Notes: generated by a model from the letters alone, not told the origin. A stretch of 64,000 nucleotides of DNA from Variovorax ginsengisoli (GCF_030811835.1 NZ_JAUSRO010000001.1:372001-436000), one strand, 5' to 3'; positions 1 through 9,634 are shown, counted from the stretch's first letter. A program made the numbers and translations.

Positions 1-2
1 AG

Positions 3-848
3 GGCGCTGACCGCATCGAGAATCTGGAAGAACTGGTCAATGCGGCCGAGAGCTTCGTCACGCAGGAGGGCTTCGGTCGTGATGCGGTCGCGCTGCCGGT
101 GGACGAGCTGCGCCAGTCGCCGGCCAGCCAGGGGCTGGACCCCAGCTTGCCCGTGATCGACGAGCCACTTGCGCCTGACGCCGAAACCGGCGAGACGCTC
201 AGCCCGCTCGCCGCCTTCCTGACCCACGCCGCGCTGGAGTCCGGCGACAACCAGGCGCAGGCCGGACAGGACGCCGTGCAGCTCATGACGGTGCATGCCG
301 CCAAGGGCCTGGAGTTCGATTGCGTGTTCATCACCGGTATGGAGGAGGGCCTGTTCCCGCACGAGAACTCGATGAGCGACTTCGATGGGCTCGAAGAGGA
401 GCGCCGCCTGATGTACGTCGCCATCACCCGTGCACGCCAGCGCCTGTACATGAGCCATTCGCAGACGCGCATGCTGCACGGCCAGACCCGCTACAACCTC
501 AAGAGCCGCTTCTACGACGAGCTGCCCGAAGGCGCGCTCAAGTGGCTCACGCCGAAGAACCAGGGCTTCGCGCCTTCAGCCTTCGGCTACGGTGGCGGCT
601 ATGCGACGTCGCGGGGGGCAGGTGGTGGTTACAGCAAGGATTCCTTCGCAAGCCCGCCGGTGCCGCCACAGAAGGCCGCGCCGTCGCATGGGCTGCGCTC
701 GGGCATGCAGGTGTTCCACAACAAGTTTGGCGAAGGCACCGTGGTGTCGCTGGAAGGCAGTGGCGACGACGCGCGTGCGCAGATCAATTTCCCGCGCCAT
801 GGGGTCAAGTGGTTGGCGTTGTCGGTGGCGAAGCTCACGCCGGTCTGA
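3..848 (+). CDS. uvrD: UvrD/Rep-type DNA helicase, 3' part only
   Basis: C-terminal 281 residues of an SF1A DNA helicase; the frame is open to the left edge, so the start lies outside the window. Visible are RIENLEELVNAAESF near the start, then motif V (VHAAKGLEFDCVFITGMEEGLFP) and motif VI (EEERRLMYVAITRARQRLY), which couple ATP hydrolysis to translocation. A Gly/Ser-rich linker follows, and a small C-terminal domain with VFHNKFGEGTVVSLEG, the RNA-polymerase/UvrB-contacting Tudor-like segment typical of UvrD and PcrA. The family acts in nucleotide excision and mismatch repair. Without the N-terminus UvrD cannot be fully separated from Rep, but the C-terminal Tudor-like end favours UvrD. Confidence 0.9.
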   Translation, partial: GADRIENLEELVNAAESFVTQEGFGRDAVALPVDELRQSPASQGLDPSLPVIDEPLAPDAETGETLSPLAAFLTHAALESGDNQAQAGQDAVQLMTVHAAKGLEFDCVFITGMEEGLFPHENSMSDFDGLEEERRLMYVAITRARQRLYMSHSQTRMLHGQTRYNLKSRFYDELPEGALKWLTPKNQGFAPSAFGYGGGYATSRGAGGGYSKDSFASPPVPPQKAAPSHGLRSGMQVFHNKFGEGTVVSLEGSGDDARAQINFPRHGVKWLALSVAKLTPV

Positions 849-879
849 TATTGCTCCGCAAGCCCGGCCACGGCCCGCG

Positions 880-1671
880 TCAGTTCGGGTTGAAGCTGTC
901 CCTGAATGTGAACCAGGTGCTGGTGAAGAACATGGCCGCCATGACCAAAGCACCACCGAGCATCACGGCACCGCTTGCGGCGGTTGTGCCGCCGTCGCCT
1001 CCGCCCACCGCCACCATCAGGCTGGCGACGATGCTCAGCACGATGCCTACGCCGATGAACACGCCGAACCAGGCGAGGCCGAACAGGCTGAGGGCACCGA
1101 AGTTCTTGAAGCAGGCGACGAAGCTGAAGAACAGGCTCTTGGCTGGCGGCACGCGGTGCCAGTGCACCAGCGCTGGGGCATGCCAAAACGCGAGCGACAG
1201 CGGCAAGTACAGGCCCATCGCGATCCACACGGCCACCTGGAATTCCGTTTTCTCAGCAACTTCGCGCGTCAATGGCTCGCCCATCAGGTAAATGCGTGCG
1301 AATTCACCACCGTCGGCGATCGCCGAAATTGCCATCACCAGCAGAAACAGGATGGCGTAGAGCGCGCCCAGTCCCATCATCGGGCGCACGTCGCTGCGAA
1401 CGGCGTGGATCGCAGCCTTGAATACTGCGCCGGCCATCGGCTTTTCAGGTCCGGCGGCCTCAGCGGCAGCGGCCATGAGGCCCAGCGTCATGCTGGGCAG
1501 CAGCATCAACGCCAGCACGGTCCCGAGAAATGGAATCAGCGAGGCGATGGAGACCACCGCCATGAAAAAGAAGAAGAGCGAAATGAAGGCCAGCGGCTGC
1601 CGGAAAAAGGTCTTGAGTCCGGTACGGACCCATGACACGCCGGTTCGAGCCGGCACCAGGTTGAGTTTCAT
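880..1671 (-). CDS. BPSS1780-family integral membrane protein
   Basis: 263 residues. N-terminal basic/amphipathic segment (RTGVSWVRTGLKTFFRQP) followed by about six hydrophobic segments, roughly residues 28-50, 55-72, 95-117, 145-165, 180-212 and 225-250. The pattern matches the Burkholderiales BPSS1780 family of unknown function. The gene starts with ATG ten bases after the thrB stop, so it is probably the last gene of the DUF2782-thrB-BPSS1780 operon. No catalytic motif is visible. Assignment is by overall resemblance to the family; role unknown. Confidence 0.75.
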   Translation of the reverse strand: MKLNLVPARTGVSWVRTGLKTFFRQPLAFISLFFFFMAVVSIASLIPFLGTVLALMLLPSMTLGLMAAAAEAAGPEKPMAGAVFKAAIHAVRSDVRPMMGLGALYAILFLLVMAISAIADGGEFARIYLMGEPLTREVAEKTEFQVAVWIAMGLYLPLSLAFWHAPALVHWHRVPPAKSLFFSFVACFKNFGALSLFGLAWFGVFIGVGIVLSIVASLMVAVGGGDGGTTAASGAVMLGGALVMAAMFFTSTWFTFRDSFNPN

Positions 1672-1680
1672 CGGTTCAGT

Positions 1681-2733
1681 TCAGGCCGCCACGGCTTCGT
1701 GGGGCGCTTGCAAGGGGAGGGCGAGCGGCGTCGGTGCGCCGGCGCGCTCGCGCAGCACCCGCTCGAAGTGCGTCGGATCGTGCGGCGTGAGCATGCTGGC
1801 CTCACGCGGCAGGTGGAAGTCCCAGAGACGCGAAATCCAGAAGCGCAACGCGGCCGCTCGCAGCATGGCGGGCAGCAACTGGCGTTCGGCGGCCTCCAGC
1901 GGGCGCACCGTCTGGTAGGCGTCAAGGAGCGCCGCGGCACGTGCCGCTTCGTGGCGCCCGGTGGGCAGGTCGATCGCCCAGTCGTTCAGGCAGACGGCCA
2001 GGTCGAACAACCAGGTGTCGGTGCCGGCAAAGTAGAAATCGAACACACCACTCAGGCGCGGCGTGCTGCCCTCCACATCGAACATCACATTGTCGCGGAA
2101 CAGGTCGGCATGTACCGGTCCGCGTGGCAACGCCTTGTAAGCCGACGATGCAGCAATGTGGTTCTGATAGGCCAGTTCACTGCGCAGCAAGGCGCTTTGC
2201 GGCACGTCCAGATGCGGCAGCACCACCGGGGCGGTGTCGTTCCACCAGCCCAGGCCGCGCAGGTTGGGCTGCACGCGATCGAAGTCGCGGCCCGCCAGAT
2301 GCATGCGTGCCAGCAGCGACCCGAGTTCGGCACAGTGCCAGGCCGTGGGCGACAGTTCGCTTCGGCCCGACAGGCGCTGCACGACGGCGGCGGGCTTGCC
2401 CGCCACGAAGTGCAGCAGTTCGCAGCGCGCGCGATCGGTCGGCTGCACAAGGTCGGCGCCCGTGGCAGGCCGCACTTGGGGCTCGGCCACCGGCTCCGGC
2501 ACCGGAATGCCGCGCCGCGCCAGGTGTTGCATCAGGCAGAGGTAGTACGGCAGTTGCTCGGCCGAAAGCCGTTCGAACAGCGTCAGGACGTAAGCGCCCT
2601 TGGCCGTGTGAACGAAATAATTGGTGTTTTCGATGCCGCCCTCGATGCCCCTGAGGTCGCTCAAGGCACCCAGGCCCAGACGCTGGACCAGCGCGTCTGC
2701 TTCGTCGAATCCGACGTTGGTGTAGACCGCCAC
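1681..2733 (-). CDS. thrB: homoserine kinase, type II (APH fold)
   Basis: 350 residues; phosphorylates L-homoserine on the way to threonine in the cytoplasm. This is the aminoglycoside-phosphotransferase-fold ThrB, not the GHMP type of E. coli. The N-terminus GIEGGIENTNYFV is the nucleotide-binding loop, PVHADLFRDNVMFD is the catalytic H-x-D-x4-N loop, and GVFDFYFAGTD carries the metal-binding Asp. The start is GTG, preceded by GAGGGG eight bases upstream and nine bases after the DUF2782 gene stop. Length matches the family. The BPSS1780 gene follows closely downstream. Confidence 0.93.
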   Translation of the reverse strand: MAVYTNVGFDEADALVQRLGLGALSDLRGIEGGIENTNYFVHTAKGAYVLTLFERLSAEQLPYYLCLMQHLARRGIPVPEPVAEPQVRPATGADLVQPTDRARCELLHFVAGKPAAVVQRLSGRSELSPTAWHCAELGSLLARMHLAGRDFDRVQPNLRGLGWWNDTAPVVLPHLDVPQSALLRSELAYQNHIAASSAYKALPRGPVHADLFRDNVMFDVEGSTPRLSGVFDFYFAGTDTWLFDLAVCLNDWAIDLPTGRHEAARAAALLDAYQTVRPLEAAERQLLPAMLRAAALRFWISRLWDFHLPREASMLTPHDPTHFERVLRERAGAPTPLALPLQAPHEAVAA

Positions 2734-2741
2734 GATGCCCC

Positions 2742-3071
2742 TCAGAACTTCATCAGGTTCCAGACGCGAGGGCCATTGCCCCCGCTGCCAGTCTCGGACT
2801 GGCCCTGGCGCTCGCGTCCACCGTCGTTGGGCAGGACCTCGTAACCCGGCACGTTGGCCTTGGGCTTGACCGTGATGCTCTGGGTCTTGCCTCCGTAACG
2901 CACTTCATCGACCGTCGCACCGCCGTCTTCGACGTGGATGTTCTCGATCTTCTGGTTTTTCCGGCCTTCAGCGGGCGGCGCGTCGCCGGCGGGCGGTGGC
3001 GTCTGCGCCTGGGCCGCCATCAGCGGCGCCGCGCAGGCGAGTGCGAGCAGAAGACGGGCCAAAGAAGACAT
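2742..3071 (-). CDS. DUF2782-type small exported protein
   Basis: 109 residues from the ATG chosen at 3071 (MSSLARLLLALACAAPLMAAQAQ), which gives a clean Sec signal peptide cleaved near AQA. An in-frame ATG 33 bases upstream would put charged residues before the signal. The mature part has a Pro/Ala-rich linker, then ENIHVEDGGATVDEVRYGGKTQSITVKP, resembling the DUF2782 pattern. It lies just upstream of thrB and divergent from polA, a common order in Comamonadaceae. Function unknown; periplasmic location inferred from the signal peptide. Confidence 0.7.
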   Translation of the reverse strand: MSSLARLLLALACAAPLMAAQAQTPPPAGDAPPAEGRKNQKIENIHVEDGGATVDEVRYGGKTQSITVKPKANVPGYEVLPNDGGRERQGQSETGSGGNGPRVWNLMKF

Positions 3072-3202
3072 CGGGCCGGGTGTGGGGCGGGAGGTGGAGG
3101 GCATGTGTCAATTGTAGGTGGGACCCCTGCGTCTCGCCTGTCGGCGCGCAGCGAACGACCGCGTGGTTCGGCATCCTGGCCCGCGCGCGGCAAAATGCCC
3201 CG

Positions 3203-6022
3203 ATGAACGACAAGAAAACGCTGCTGCTCGTGGACGGATCGAGCTACCTCTACCGCGCCTTCCACGCCATGCCCGATCTGCGCGCGGTGCCGGGCGATCC
3301 GGCCAGCCCGGCCACGGGCGCCATTCGCGGCATGATCAACATGATGCAGGCGCTGCGTCGCGAGGTGCGCGCGGACTACGCAGCCTGTGTGTTCGATGCG
3401 CCTGGAAAGACCTTTCGCGACGACTGGTATCCAGCCTACAAGGCCAACCGTTCACCCATGCCCGACGATCTGCGCAGCCAGATCGAGCCGATCCACGAAG
3501 TGGTGCGCCTGCTCGGCTGGCCTGTGCTGCATGTGCCGCTGATCGAGGCCGATGATGTGATCGGCACGCTGGCCAAGACGGCCGCCGCGCAGGGCATCGA
3601 AGTGATCGTCTCCAGCGGCGACAAGGACATGAGCCAGCTGGTCGATGAGCACATCACCATCATCGACACGATGAACGGCAAGAAGCGCGACGTGGCGGGG
3701 GTCACCGCCGAATTCGGCGTGCCGCCCTCGCTCATGATCGATTACCAGACGCTGGTGGGCGACACGGTCGACAACGTGCCGGGCGTGGACAAGGTCGGCC
3801 CCAAGACCGCCGCCAAGTGGTTGCTGCAATACGGGTCGCTCGAAGGCTTGCTCGAACACGCCGCCGACATCAAGGGCCAGGCCGGCGAGAACCTGAGAAA
3901 GGCGCTCGACTGGTTGCCACAGGGGCGCCGGCTGGTGACGATCCGCACCGACTGCGATCTGGCGGGGCACGTCGAAGGATTGCCTGCGCTCGACGGCATC
4001 GCCATCGGTGCCCAGCAGGTCGATGCGCTCAAGGACTTCTACGAACGCTATGGCTTCAAGAGCCTGGTGAAGGCGCTGGAGTCGCATGCGGTGCCGCCCG
4101 AACTGATCGAGGAAAACAACCGCAAGAAGAAGGGCAAGGGCAGGGCGGCCGACACCGGCCCCGGCCTGTTCGACGAGGCGGCCGACAGCCTGGGCGATGA
4201 AGCGGTCGAAAAGGCCAGCAACCTGGCCTACGACACGGTGCTGACCTGGGAGGCCTTCGACGCCTGGCTCGTGAAGATCGAGGCGGCCGAGCTGGTTGCA
4301 CTCGACACCGAAACCACTTCGCTCGACGAAATGCATGCGCAGATCGTCGGGCTGAGCTTCAGCGTGACGCCCGGCGAGGCAGCGTACATTCCGCTTGCGC
4401 ACAACTATCCCGATGCGCCGGAACAGCTCAACCGCGAAGACGTCATTGCCCGGCTCAAGCCCTGGCTGGAAGACGGCACGAAGAAGAAGCTGGGCCAGCA
4501 CGTCAAGTACGACCGCCATGTGCTTGCCAACCATGGCGTCGAGGTCCGGGGCTACGCGCACGACACCATGCTGCAGAGCTACGTGCTCGAAGTCCACAAG
4601 CCGCACGGCCTCGCGAGCCTGGCCGAACGGCACCTGGGCCGCAGCGGCATCGCCTACGAAGACCTGTGCGGCAAGGGCGCACACCAGATTTCCTTCAGCC
4701 AGGTGGCGATCGACAAGGCGGCGGAATATTCCTGCGAGGACAGCGACCAGACGCTCGACGTGCACCGCGTGCTCTGGCCGCAACTCGAAGCCGACGACAA
4801 GCTGCGCTTCATCTATCAGCTGGAGATGGACAGCAGCGAGGCGCTCTACCGCATCGAGCGCAACGGCGTGCTGATCGATGCGCCCACGCTGGCCACGCAG
4901 AGCCACGAACTGGGCACGCGCATCATGGCGCTGGAGCAGGAGGCCTATGACATCGCCGGCCAGCCCTTCAACATCGGCAGCCCCAAGCAGATTGCCGAGA
5001 TCTTCTTCACGAAGATGGGGCTGCCCGTGATCAAGAAGACGCCCAGCGGCGCGCCGAGCACCGACGAAGAGGTGCTGGAAAAGCTGGCCGAGGACTATCC
5101 GCTGCCCGCCAAGATCCTGGAATACCGCGGCCTGTCCAAGCTCAAGGGCACCTACACCGACAAGCTCGGGCAGCTGGCCAACCCGCGCAGCGGCCGGGTG
5201 CACACGCATTACGCGCAGGCGGTGGCGGTGACCGGCCGGCTCAGCAGCAACGACCCGAACCTGCAGAACATCCCGATCCGCACGGCCGAAGGGCGGCGCG
5301 TGCGCGAGGCCTTCGTGGCCCCCGCGGGCAGCGTGATCGCGAGCGCCGACTATTCGCAGATCGAGCTGCGCATCATGGCTCACATCAGCGGCGACGAATC
5401 GTTGCTGCGCGCCTTCAAGGAAGGCATCGACGTGCACCGTGCCACCGCCGCCGAGGTGTTCGGCGTGCCGGTCGATCAGGTGTCGAGCGAACAGCGCCGC
5501 TATGCCAAGGTGATCAATTTCGGGCTTATCTACGGCATGAGCAGCTTCGGTCTTGCCAAGAACCTGGGCATCGAGACCAAGGCCGCGGCGTCGTACATCG
5601 ACCGTTACTTCGCGCGCTATCCGGGCGTCAAGCAGTACATGGACGAGACGCGCGCCAGCGCCAAGGAAACGGGCTATGTCGAGACCGTGTTCGGCCGGCG
5701 CCTGTACCTGCCCGAGATCAATTCGCCGAATGGCCCGCGACGCGGCGGTGCCGAGCGTGCGGCCATCAATGCGCCGATGCAGGGCACGGCGGCCGACCTG
5801 ATCAAGTTGAGCATGGTCAAGGTGCAGAACGTGCTTGATGAAGAGCAACGCGCCACCAAGATGATCATGCAGGTGCACGATGAACTGGTGTTCGAAGTGC
5901 CCGAGGCAGAGGTCGACTGGGTCCGCACCGAAATACCGCGCCTGATGGCGGGCGTGGCCGATCTCAAGGTGCCGCTCTTGGCCGAGCTGGGCATCGGGCC
6001 CAACTGGGACAAGGCGCATTGA
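3203..6022 (+). CDS. polA: DNA polymerase I
   Basis: 939 residues. Start is the ATG of MNDKKTLLLVDGSSYLYRAFH; the frame is open about 70 codons further up but that part does not look coding. Residues 1-300 are the 5'-3' exonuclease (FDAPGKTFRDDWYPAYKA, EADDVIGTLA, SGDKDMSQLV). Residues 345-400 are a lysine-rich linker (NNRKKKGKGR). Residues 400-560 are the 3'-5' proofreading domain, apparently active (ALDTETTSLD, and CEDSDQTLDVH late). The polymerase domain follows, with SADYSQIELRIMAHIS (motif A), RRYAKVINFGLIYGMSSFGLA (motif B) and MIMQVHDELVFEVP (motif C). Acts in Okazaki fragment processing and repair. Divergent from the DUF2782 gene. Confidence 0.97.
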   Translation: MNDKKTLLLVDGSSYLYRAFHAMPDLRAVPGDPASPATGAIRGMINMMQALRREVRADYAACVFDAPGKTFRDDWYPAYKANRSPMPDDLRSQIEPIHEVVRLLGWPVLHVPLIEADDVIGTLAKTAAAQGIEVIVSSGDKDMSQLVDEHITIIDTMNGKKRDVAGVTAEFGVPPSLMIDYQTLVGDTVDNVPGVDKVGPKTAAKWLLQYGSLEGLLEHAADIKGQAGENLRKALDWLPQGRRLVTIRTDCDLAGHVEGLPALDGIAIGAQQVDALKDFYERYGFKSLVKALESHAVPPELIEENNRKKKGKGRAADTGPGLFDEAADSLGDEAVEKASNLAYDTVLTWEAFDAWLVKIEAAELVALDTETTSLDEMHAQIVGLSFSVTPGEAAYIPLAHNYPDAPEQLNREDVIARLKPWLEDGTKKKLGQHVKYDRHVLANHGVEVRGYAHDTMLQSYVLEVHKPHGLASLAERHLGRSGIAYEDLCGKGAHQISFSQVAIDKAAEYSCEDSDQTLDVHRVLWPQLEADDKLRFIYQLEMDSSEALYRIERNGVLIDAPTLATQSHELGTRIMALEQEAYDIAGQPFNIGSPKQIAEIFFTKMGLPVIKKTPSGAPSTDEEVLEKLAEDYPLPAKILEYRGLSKLKGTYTDKLGQLANPRSGRVHTHYAQAVAVTGRLSSNDPNLQNIPIRTAEGRRVREAFVAPAGSVIASADYSQIELRIMAHISGDESLLRAFKEGIDVHRATAAEVFGVPVDQVSSEQRRYAKVINFGLIYGMSSFGLAKNLGIETKAAASYIDRYFARYPGVKQYMDETRASAKETGYVETVFGRRLYLPEINSPNGPRRGGAERAAINAPMQGTAADLIKLSMVKVQNVLDEEQRATKMIMQVHDELVFEVPEAEVDWVRTEIPRLMAGVADLKVPLLAELGIGPNWDKAH

Positions 6023-6027
6023 TGGGG

Positions 6028-6122
6028 TTCGCCCCCAGGCTTGCGCACTGCGTGTCGCGGCGCCTACCCCCTTCCGGGGGCCCGGCCTGCGGCCCGGCGA
6101 AGCCGGTTCCGCGGCCGGTCTG
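6028..6122 (+). repeat. REP-like GC-rich intergenic element downstream of polA
   Basis: Just after the polA stop lies an imperfect palindromic block with CCCCCTTCCGGGGGC and GGCCTGCGGCCCGGC cores. It resembles the short extragenic repeats scattered in Comamonadaceae genomes, and similar wording recurs in reverse orientation at 28709-28756. It could act as a transcript-end structure for polA. Identification as a repeat family rests on memory of such elements and on the second copy here. Confidence 0.45.
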
Positions 6123-6169
6123 GCATGGGATCGTGGTCGTGATAGTGATCGTTTTATAAAGGCAATTGG

Positions 6170-7471
6170 ATGAGAATGATGAACCCTGTATTCGCCGGCG
6201 TCCGCAAGGGCTTTGCGTTCGCCGCCCTGTGCGCCGCCTGCACGGCGACCCTCGCCGCGCCCGATGCGCGCATTGCGGCACTTGCGGCCCAGGAGAAACC
6301 GGCGCTGCTCGACACCCTGAAGGCGCTGGTGTCGATCGAATCCGGCAGCCGCGACCTCGAAGGGCTGGAGAAGATCTCTGCGCTGATCGCGGGCAAGTTC
6401 CGCGCCCTTGGCGGCCAGGTCGAACTCATCGATCCGAGCAGCGAGATGTACCGCATGGAAGATTCGCCAGAGCGCGTGGGCAAGGTCGTGCAGGCCACCT
6501 TCAAGGGCACAGGGAGCAAGAAGATCTTGCTGATCGCGCACATGGACACGGTCTACCAGATTGGCATGGGCAGCAGGCAACCCTTTCGCATCGAGGGCGA
6601 CAAGGCGTATGGGCTGGGCATCTCCGATGACAAGCAGGGCATTGCCGTCATCACCCACATCGTGTCGTTGCTCAAGGCGATGGACTTCAAGGAGTACGGC
6701 ACGCTCACCGTGCTGATCAACGCCGACGAGGAGATCAGCTCGCCGGGCTCGCGCGCGCTCATCACGCGCATGGGCGCCGAACACGATGCGGTGATGTCGT
6801 TCGAAGGCGCGTACATCAAGGAAGACAAGCTGTCGCTGGCGACGGCGGGCATCGCTTCGGTGACGCTCAACGTGACGGGCAAGGCCTCGCACGCCGGCTC
6901 CGCACCTGAAATGGGCGTGAACGCGCTCTACGAACTTTCGCACCAGATCCTGCAGATGCGCGACCTGTCGGATCCGGCCACGGGCCTGAAAATGAACTGG
7001 ACCGTGTCGCGCTCGGGCACCAACCGCAACGTGATTCCAGCCAGCGCCACGGCCGGTGCCGATGTGCGCGTGATCAAGGTGGCCGACTACGACCGCATCG
7101 AGCAACAGGTGAACGAGCGTGTGAAGACGCAGCTCATCCCTGAGGCCAAGGTGGACTTGAAATTCGAACGCCGCCGTCCGCCGCTGGAGGCCACGGACGC
7201 CTCGCGCGCCATGGCACGCCATGCGCAGCAGATCTACCAGGACGAACTGGGCCGGCCGCTGGCCGCTGACGACAAGGTCGCCGGTGGAGGCACCGACGCC
7301 GCGTTCGCAGCGCTCAAGACCCGTGCGCCGGTTGTCGAGCGCTTCGGCCTGCAGGGCTTCGGCGCGCATTCGGCCGACGCCGAATATGTGCTGATCGACT
7401 CCATCGAGCCGCGGCTCTACCTGGGCGCGCGCATGGTCATGGACATCGCGCGCGGCAAGGCCGGCTTCTAG
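6170..7471 (+). CDS. M20-family metallopeptidase, glutamate carboxypeptidase (CPG2-like)
   Basis: 433 residues with an N-terminal signal peptide (cleavage near LAAPDAR, about residue 30), so probably periplasmic. Zinc-site residues of the M20 family are visible: H in AHMDTVY, D in GISDDKQG, the acidic pair in NADEEISSPGS, and a late His in GFGAHSADAEY. The central dimerisation/lid domain contains SHAGSAPEMGVNALYELS. The closest familiar type is carboxypeptidase G2, which removes C-terminal glutamate from folates and other N-acyl-glutamates. The adjoining LysR, D-amino acid dehydrogenase, Glu/Asp-type binding protein and racemase fit a role in glutamate supply. AAAGG ahead of the ATG is the likely ribosome site. 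Exact substrate not shown. Confidence 0.83.
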   Translation: MRMMNPVFAGVRKGFAFAALCAACTATLAAPDARIAALAAQEKPALLDTLKALVSIESGSRDLEGLEKISALIAGKFRALGGQVELIDPSSEMYRMEDSPERVGKVVQATFKGTGSKKILLIAHMDTVYQIGMGSRQPFRIEGDKAYGLGISDDKQGIAVITHIVSLLKAMDFKEYGTLTVLINADEEISSPGSRALITRMGAEHDAVMSFEGAYIKEDKLSLATAGIASVTLNVTGKASHAGSAPEMGVNALYELSHQILQMRDLSDPATGLKMNWTVSRSGTNRNVIPASATAGADVRVIKVADYDRIEQQVNERVKTQLIPEAKVDLKFERRRPPLEATDASRAMARHAQQIYQDELGRPLAADDKVAGGGTDAAFAALKTRAPVVERFGLQGFGAHSADAEYVLIDSIEPRLYLGARMVMDIARGKAGF

Positions 7472-7481
7472 CCGTTGCGCG

Positions 7482-8387
7482 ATGCGGCTGCGGCACATCG
7501 AGGTCTTCAACGCGATCATGCTCACGGGCAGCGTGAGTGCGGCGGCGCGGTTGATCAACATCACCCAGCCGGCCGTGAGCCGCACGCTGCAGCATGCGGA
7601 ACTGCAACTGGGCTTTGCCTTGTTCCAGCGCATCAAGGGGCGGCTCACGCCGACCACCGAGGCGCTCACGCTGTATCCGCACATCGAGCAGTTGTTCGCG
7701 CAGCTCGACGAGGTGCAGCGCCTTGCCACCAACCTGCGCACCGCCAGCGTGGCGGGCGAGCTGCGCATCCTCACCGTGCTCGCGCTCAGCTACGAGGTGC
7801 TGCCACGAGCGCTCAAGGTCTTTCGCGAGCAGCATCCGGCCGTCGCCGTGACGGTGGAGTCGCTGCATTCCCCGCAGATCATGTCGGCCCTGCTGCTGCA
7901 GCAGGCCGATGTAGGCTTTGCCTTCAGCCCTGCCGTGCATCCCTCCCTGGTGCAGGAGTCGCTCGCCGACAGCCGCATGGTCTGCATCGCGCCCAAGGGC
8001 ATGCTGCCGCGCGCGCTGGTTCGCAACGGATCGGTCGCGTTGCACGATCTGGTGGAGCTGCCGGTGGTGGGCCTGGACAGCCGCGACCCGGTCGGCACCA
8101 GCCTGAGCCAGGCCTGCCGGCAGGCGGGCGTGGGCTTTCACCAAGCCGTGGTCACGGTGCAGACCTACCATGCGGCACTGGCCATGGCACACCACGGCCT
8201 GGGTGTGGCGCTGGTCGACGGCTGCACGGCGGGGTCGGCCGATCCCGACAAGGTCGACGTGCTGGCGCTCGAGCCGCACATTCCGGTACCGATCCGCGCC
8301 TTGCGGTTGGCGGGGCGGCCCGATTCGGTGGCGGTGCGCGGCATCACGCGCTGCATGCAGCAGGCGATCCAGTCGCTGTCTCTCTAG
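7482..8387 (+). CDS. LysR-family transcriptional regulator
   Basis: 301 residues. N-terminal winged helix at residues 1-60 (LRHIEVFNAIMLTGSVSAAARLINITQPAVSRTLQHAE), then a linker helix and a periplasmic-binding-like effector domain, residues about 90-295. It starts 11 bases after the M20 peptidase stop, so the two may be co-transcribed, and it converges on the dehydrogenase gene. Context suggests it responds to an amino acid and controls this locus; the dyad at 9707-9769 is one possible target, but this is inference. Confidence 0.9.
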   Translation: MRLRHIEVFNAIMLTGSVSAAARLINITQPAVSRTLQHAELQLGFALFQRIKGRLTPTTEALTLYPHIEQLFAQLDEVQRLATNLRTASVAGELRILTVLALSYEVLPRALKVFREQHPAVAVTVESLHSPQIMSALLLQQADVGFAFSPAVHPSLVQESLADSRMVCIAPKGMLPRALVRNGSVALHDLVELPVVGLDSRDPVGTSLSQACRQAGVGFHQAVVTVQTYHAALAMAHHGLGVALVDGCTAGSADPDKVDVLALEPHIPVPIRALRLAGRPDSVAVRGITRCMQQAIQSLSL

Positions 8388-8428
8388 CGCTAGAGGACGG
8401 CAGGGCGGCCAGTGTCGCGGACCTGCGG

Positions 8429-9634
8429 TCATGCGGCCAGCGCAGCCTCGACCCTGCGCGCCGAACCGAAGGCAAGCGTGAAGCCGAGTGCGCCATGGCC
8501 CGTGTTGAACAGCAGGTTGGCCGGCGCGCCGGGACGGCGTCCGATGATCGGCAGGCCGGTGGGCGTGGCCGGCCGCATGCCGGTCCAGGGGTTCAGCACG
8601 TCGAAGCGGCTGGCCTGGGGAAAGACCGCGCGGGTGGCCGCCACGAGCGCCTCGATGCGCCCCGCCGGAATGCGCTCGTCCTGCCCGACCAGCTCCGCCA
8701 TACCTGCCACCCGCAGGCGGGAGCCCAGGCGTGCGAACACCACCTTGCGCGCGCTGTCGGTCACGCTCACGCGCGGTGCGGCGATGTCATCGACCTCCAC
8801 CGTGATGCTGTAACCCTTGAGCGGATAGACCGGCAGGTACATGCCGAGCTGGCGGCCGAACCGGTGCGACGCGGTGCCCAACGCCAGCACGAACGCATCG
8901 GCTGCCACGTCGCCGGCGCTCGTCTGGACGGCGGCGACGCGCCCGGCACGCACATCGAAGCCGCGCACGTCGGTGTCCAGCAGAAAATGCACGCCACGCG
9001 CGTGCAGTACGCGCAGCAATTCCTGGCAGACCTTCAGGCAATCGGCGGCGCATTCGCTGGGCGTGTGCACCGCGCCCGCGATGTGCGCGCGGTAGCCAGC
9101 CAGGGCAGGCTCGATGGCAATGCATTCGTCGGCCGATACCAGGCGCTGGACGCTGCCCAGCGCGCGTTGCAGCGCAATCTGCCGCTCGGCGCCCGCGAGG
9201 CTGGCAGCGCTGCTGTACAGCACCAGCTTGCCGGTGGCGGAAAAGTCGCAATCGGGTGCCACGTCGGCACGCATGGCCTCGAAGCCTGCGCGGCTGTCGG
9301 CGGCCAGTGCGAGCAGTTCGGCAGTGCTGCGCCGGGAGGTGCCCGCATTGCAGGCGGCCAGGAATTCGACGCCCCAACGCCACTGCAGTGGATCGAGTTG
9401 CGGCCGGAGCTTGAGCGGCGATGCGGGCGACAGCAGCAGCTTGGGCAGCTGTCGCCAGATGGCTGGATCGGCCAGCGGCTGTACGTACGAATAGCTCAGC
9501 TGGGCGCCGTTGCCGCCGCTGGCGCCCGCGCCTGCTTGCGCCCGGTCGACCACCGTGACCGCATGGCCCTGGCGTTCGAGCTGCCATGCCGTGGCCAGGC
9601 CGACGATGCCCGCGCCCATCACACACACGCGCAT
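8429..9634 (-). CDS. DadA-like FAD-dependent D-amino acid dehydrogenase
   Basis: 401 residues from the ATG at 9634 (MRVCVMGAGIVGLATAWQL), which places the GxGxxG FAD-binding motif at the very N-terminus as in DadA; a longer frame upstream adds an implausible 30 residues. Also visible are SGGNGAQLSYSYVQPLADP, the DadA-type loop, and a C-terminal GMRPATPTGLPIIGRR...NTGHGALGFTLA flavin-site segment. Expected reaction: oxidation of D-amino acids to 2-oxo acids and ammonia, passing electrons to the quinone pool. The divergent binding protein and aspartate-racemase-like gene suggest acidic D-amino acids as substrates (inference). Confidence 0.85.
   Translation of the reverse strand: MRVCVMGAGIVGLATAWQLERQGHAVTVVDRAQAGAGASGGNGAQLSYSYVQPLADPAIWRQLPKLLLSPASPLKLRPQLDPLQWRWGVEFLAACNAGTSRRSTAELLALAADSRAGFEAMRADVAPDCDFSATGKLVLYSSAASLAGAERQIALQRALGSVQRLVSADECIAIEPALAGYRAHIAGAVHTPSECAADCLKVCQELLRVLHARGVHFLLDTDVRGFDVRAGRVAAVQTSAGDVAADAFVLALGTASHRFGRQLGMYLPVYPLKGYSITVEVDDIAAPRVSVTDSARKVVFARLGSRLRVAGMAELVGQDERIPAGRIEALVAATRAVFPQASRFDVLNPWTGMRPATPTGLPIIGRRPGAPANLLFNTGHGALGFTLAFGSARRVEAALAA

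Noticed and set aside
3452..7774. Open minus-strand frame of 1440 codons across polA and the M20 peptidase gene
   Set aside because: Lies antisense to two clear genes; composition is His/Arg/Gln/Leu-rich shadow sequence of GC-rich codons and shows no domain.
8376..8396. Small palindrome CTAGCGCTAG at the end of the LysR gene as a terminator
   Set aside because: Stem is very short, overlaps the stop codon region and has no T-run.
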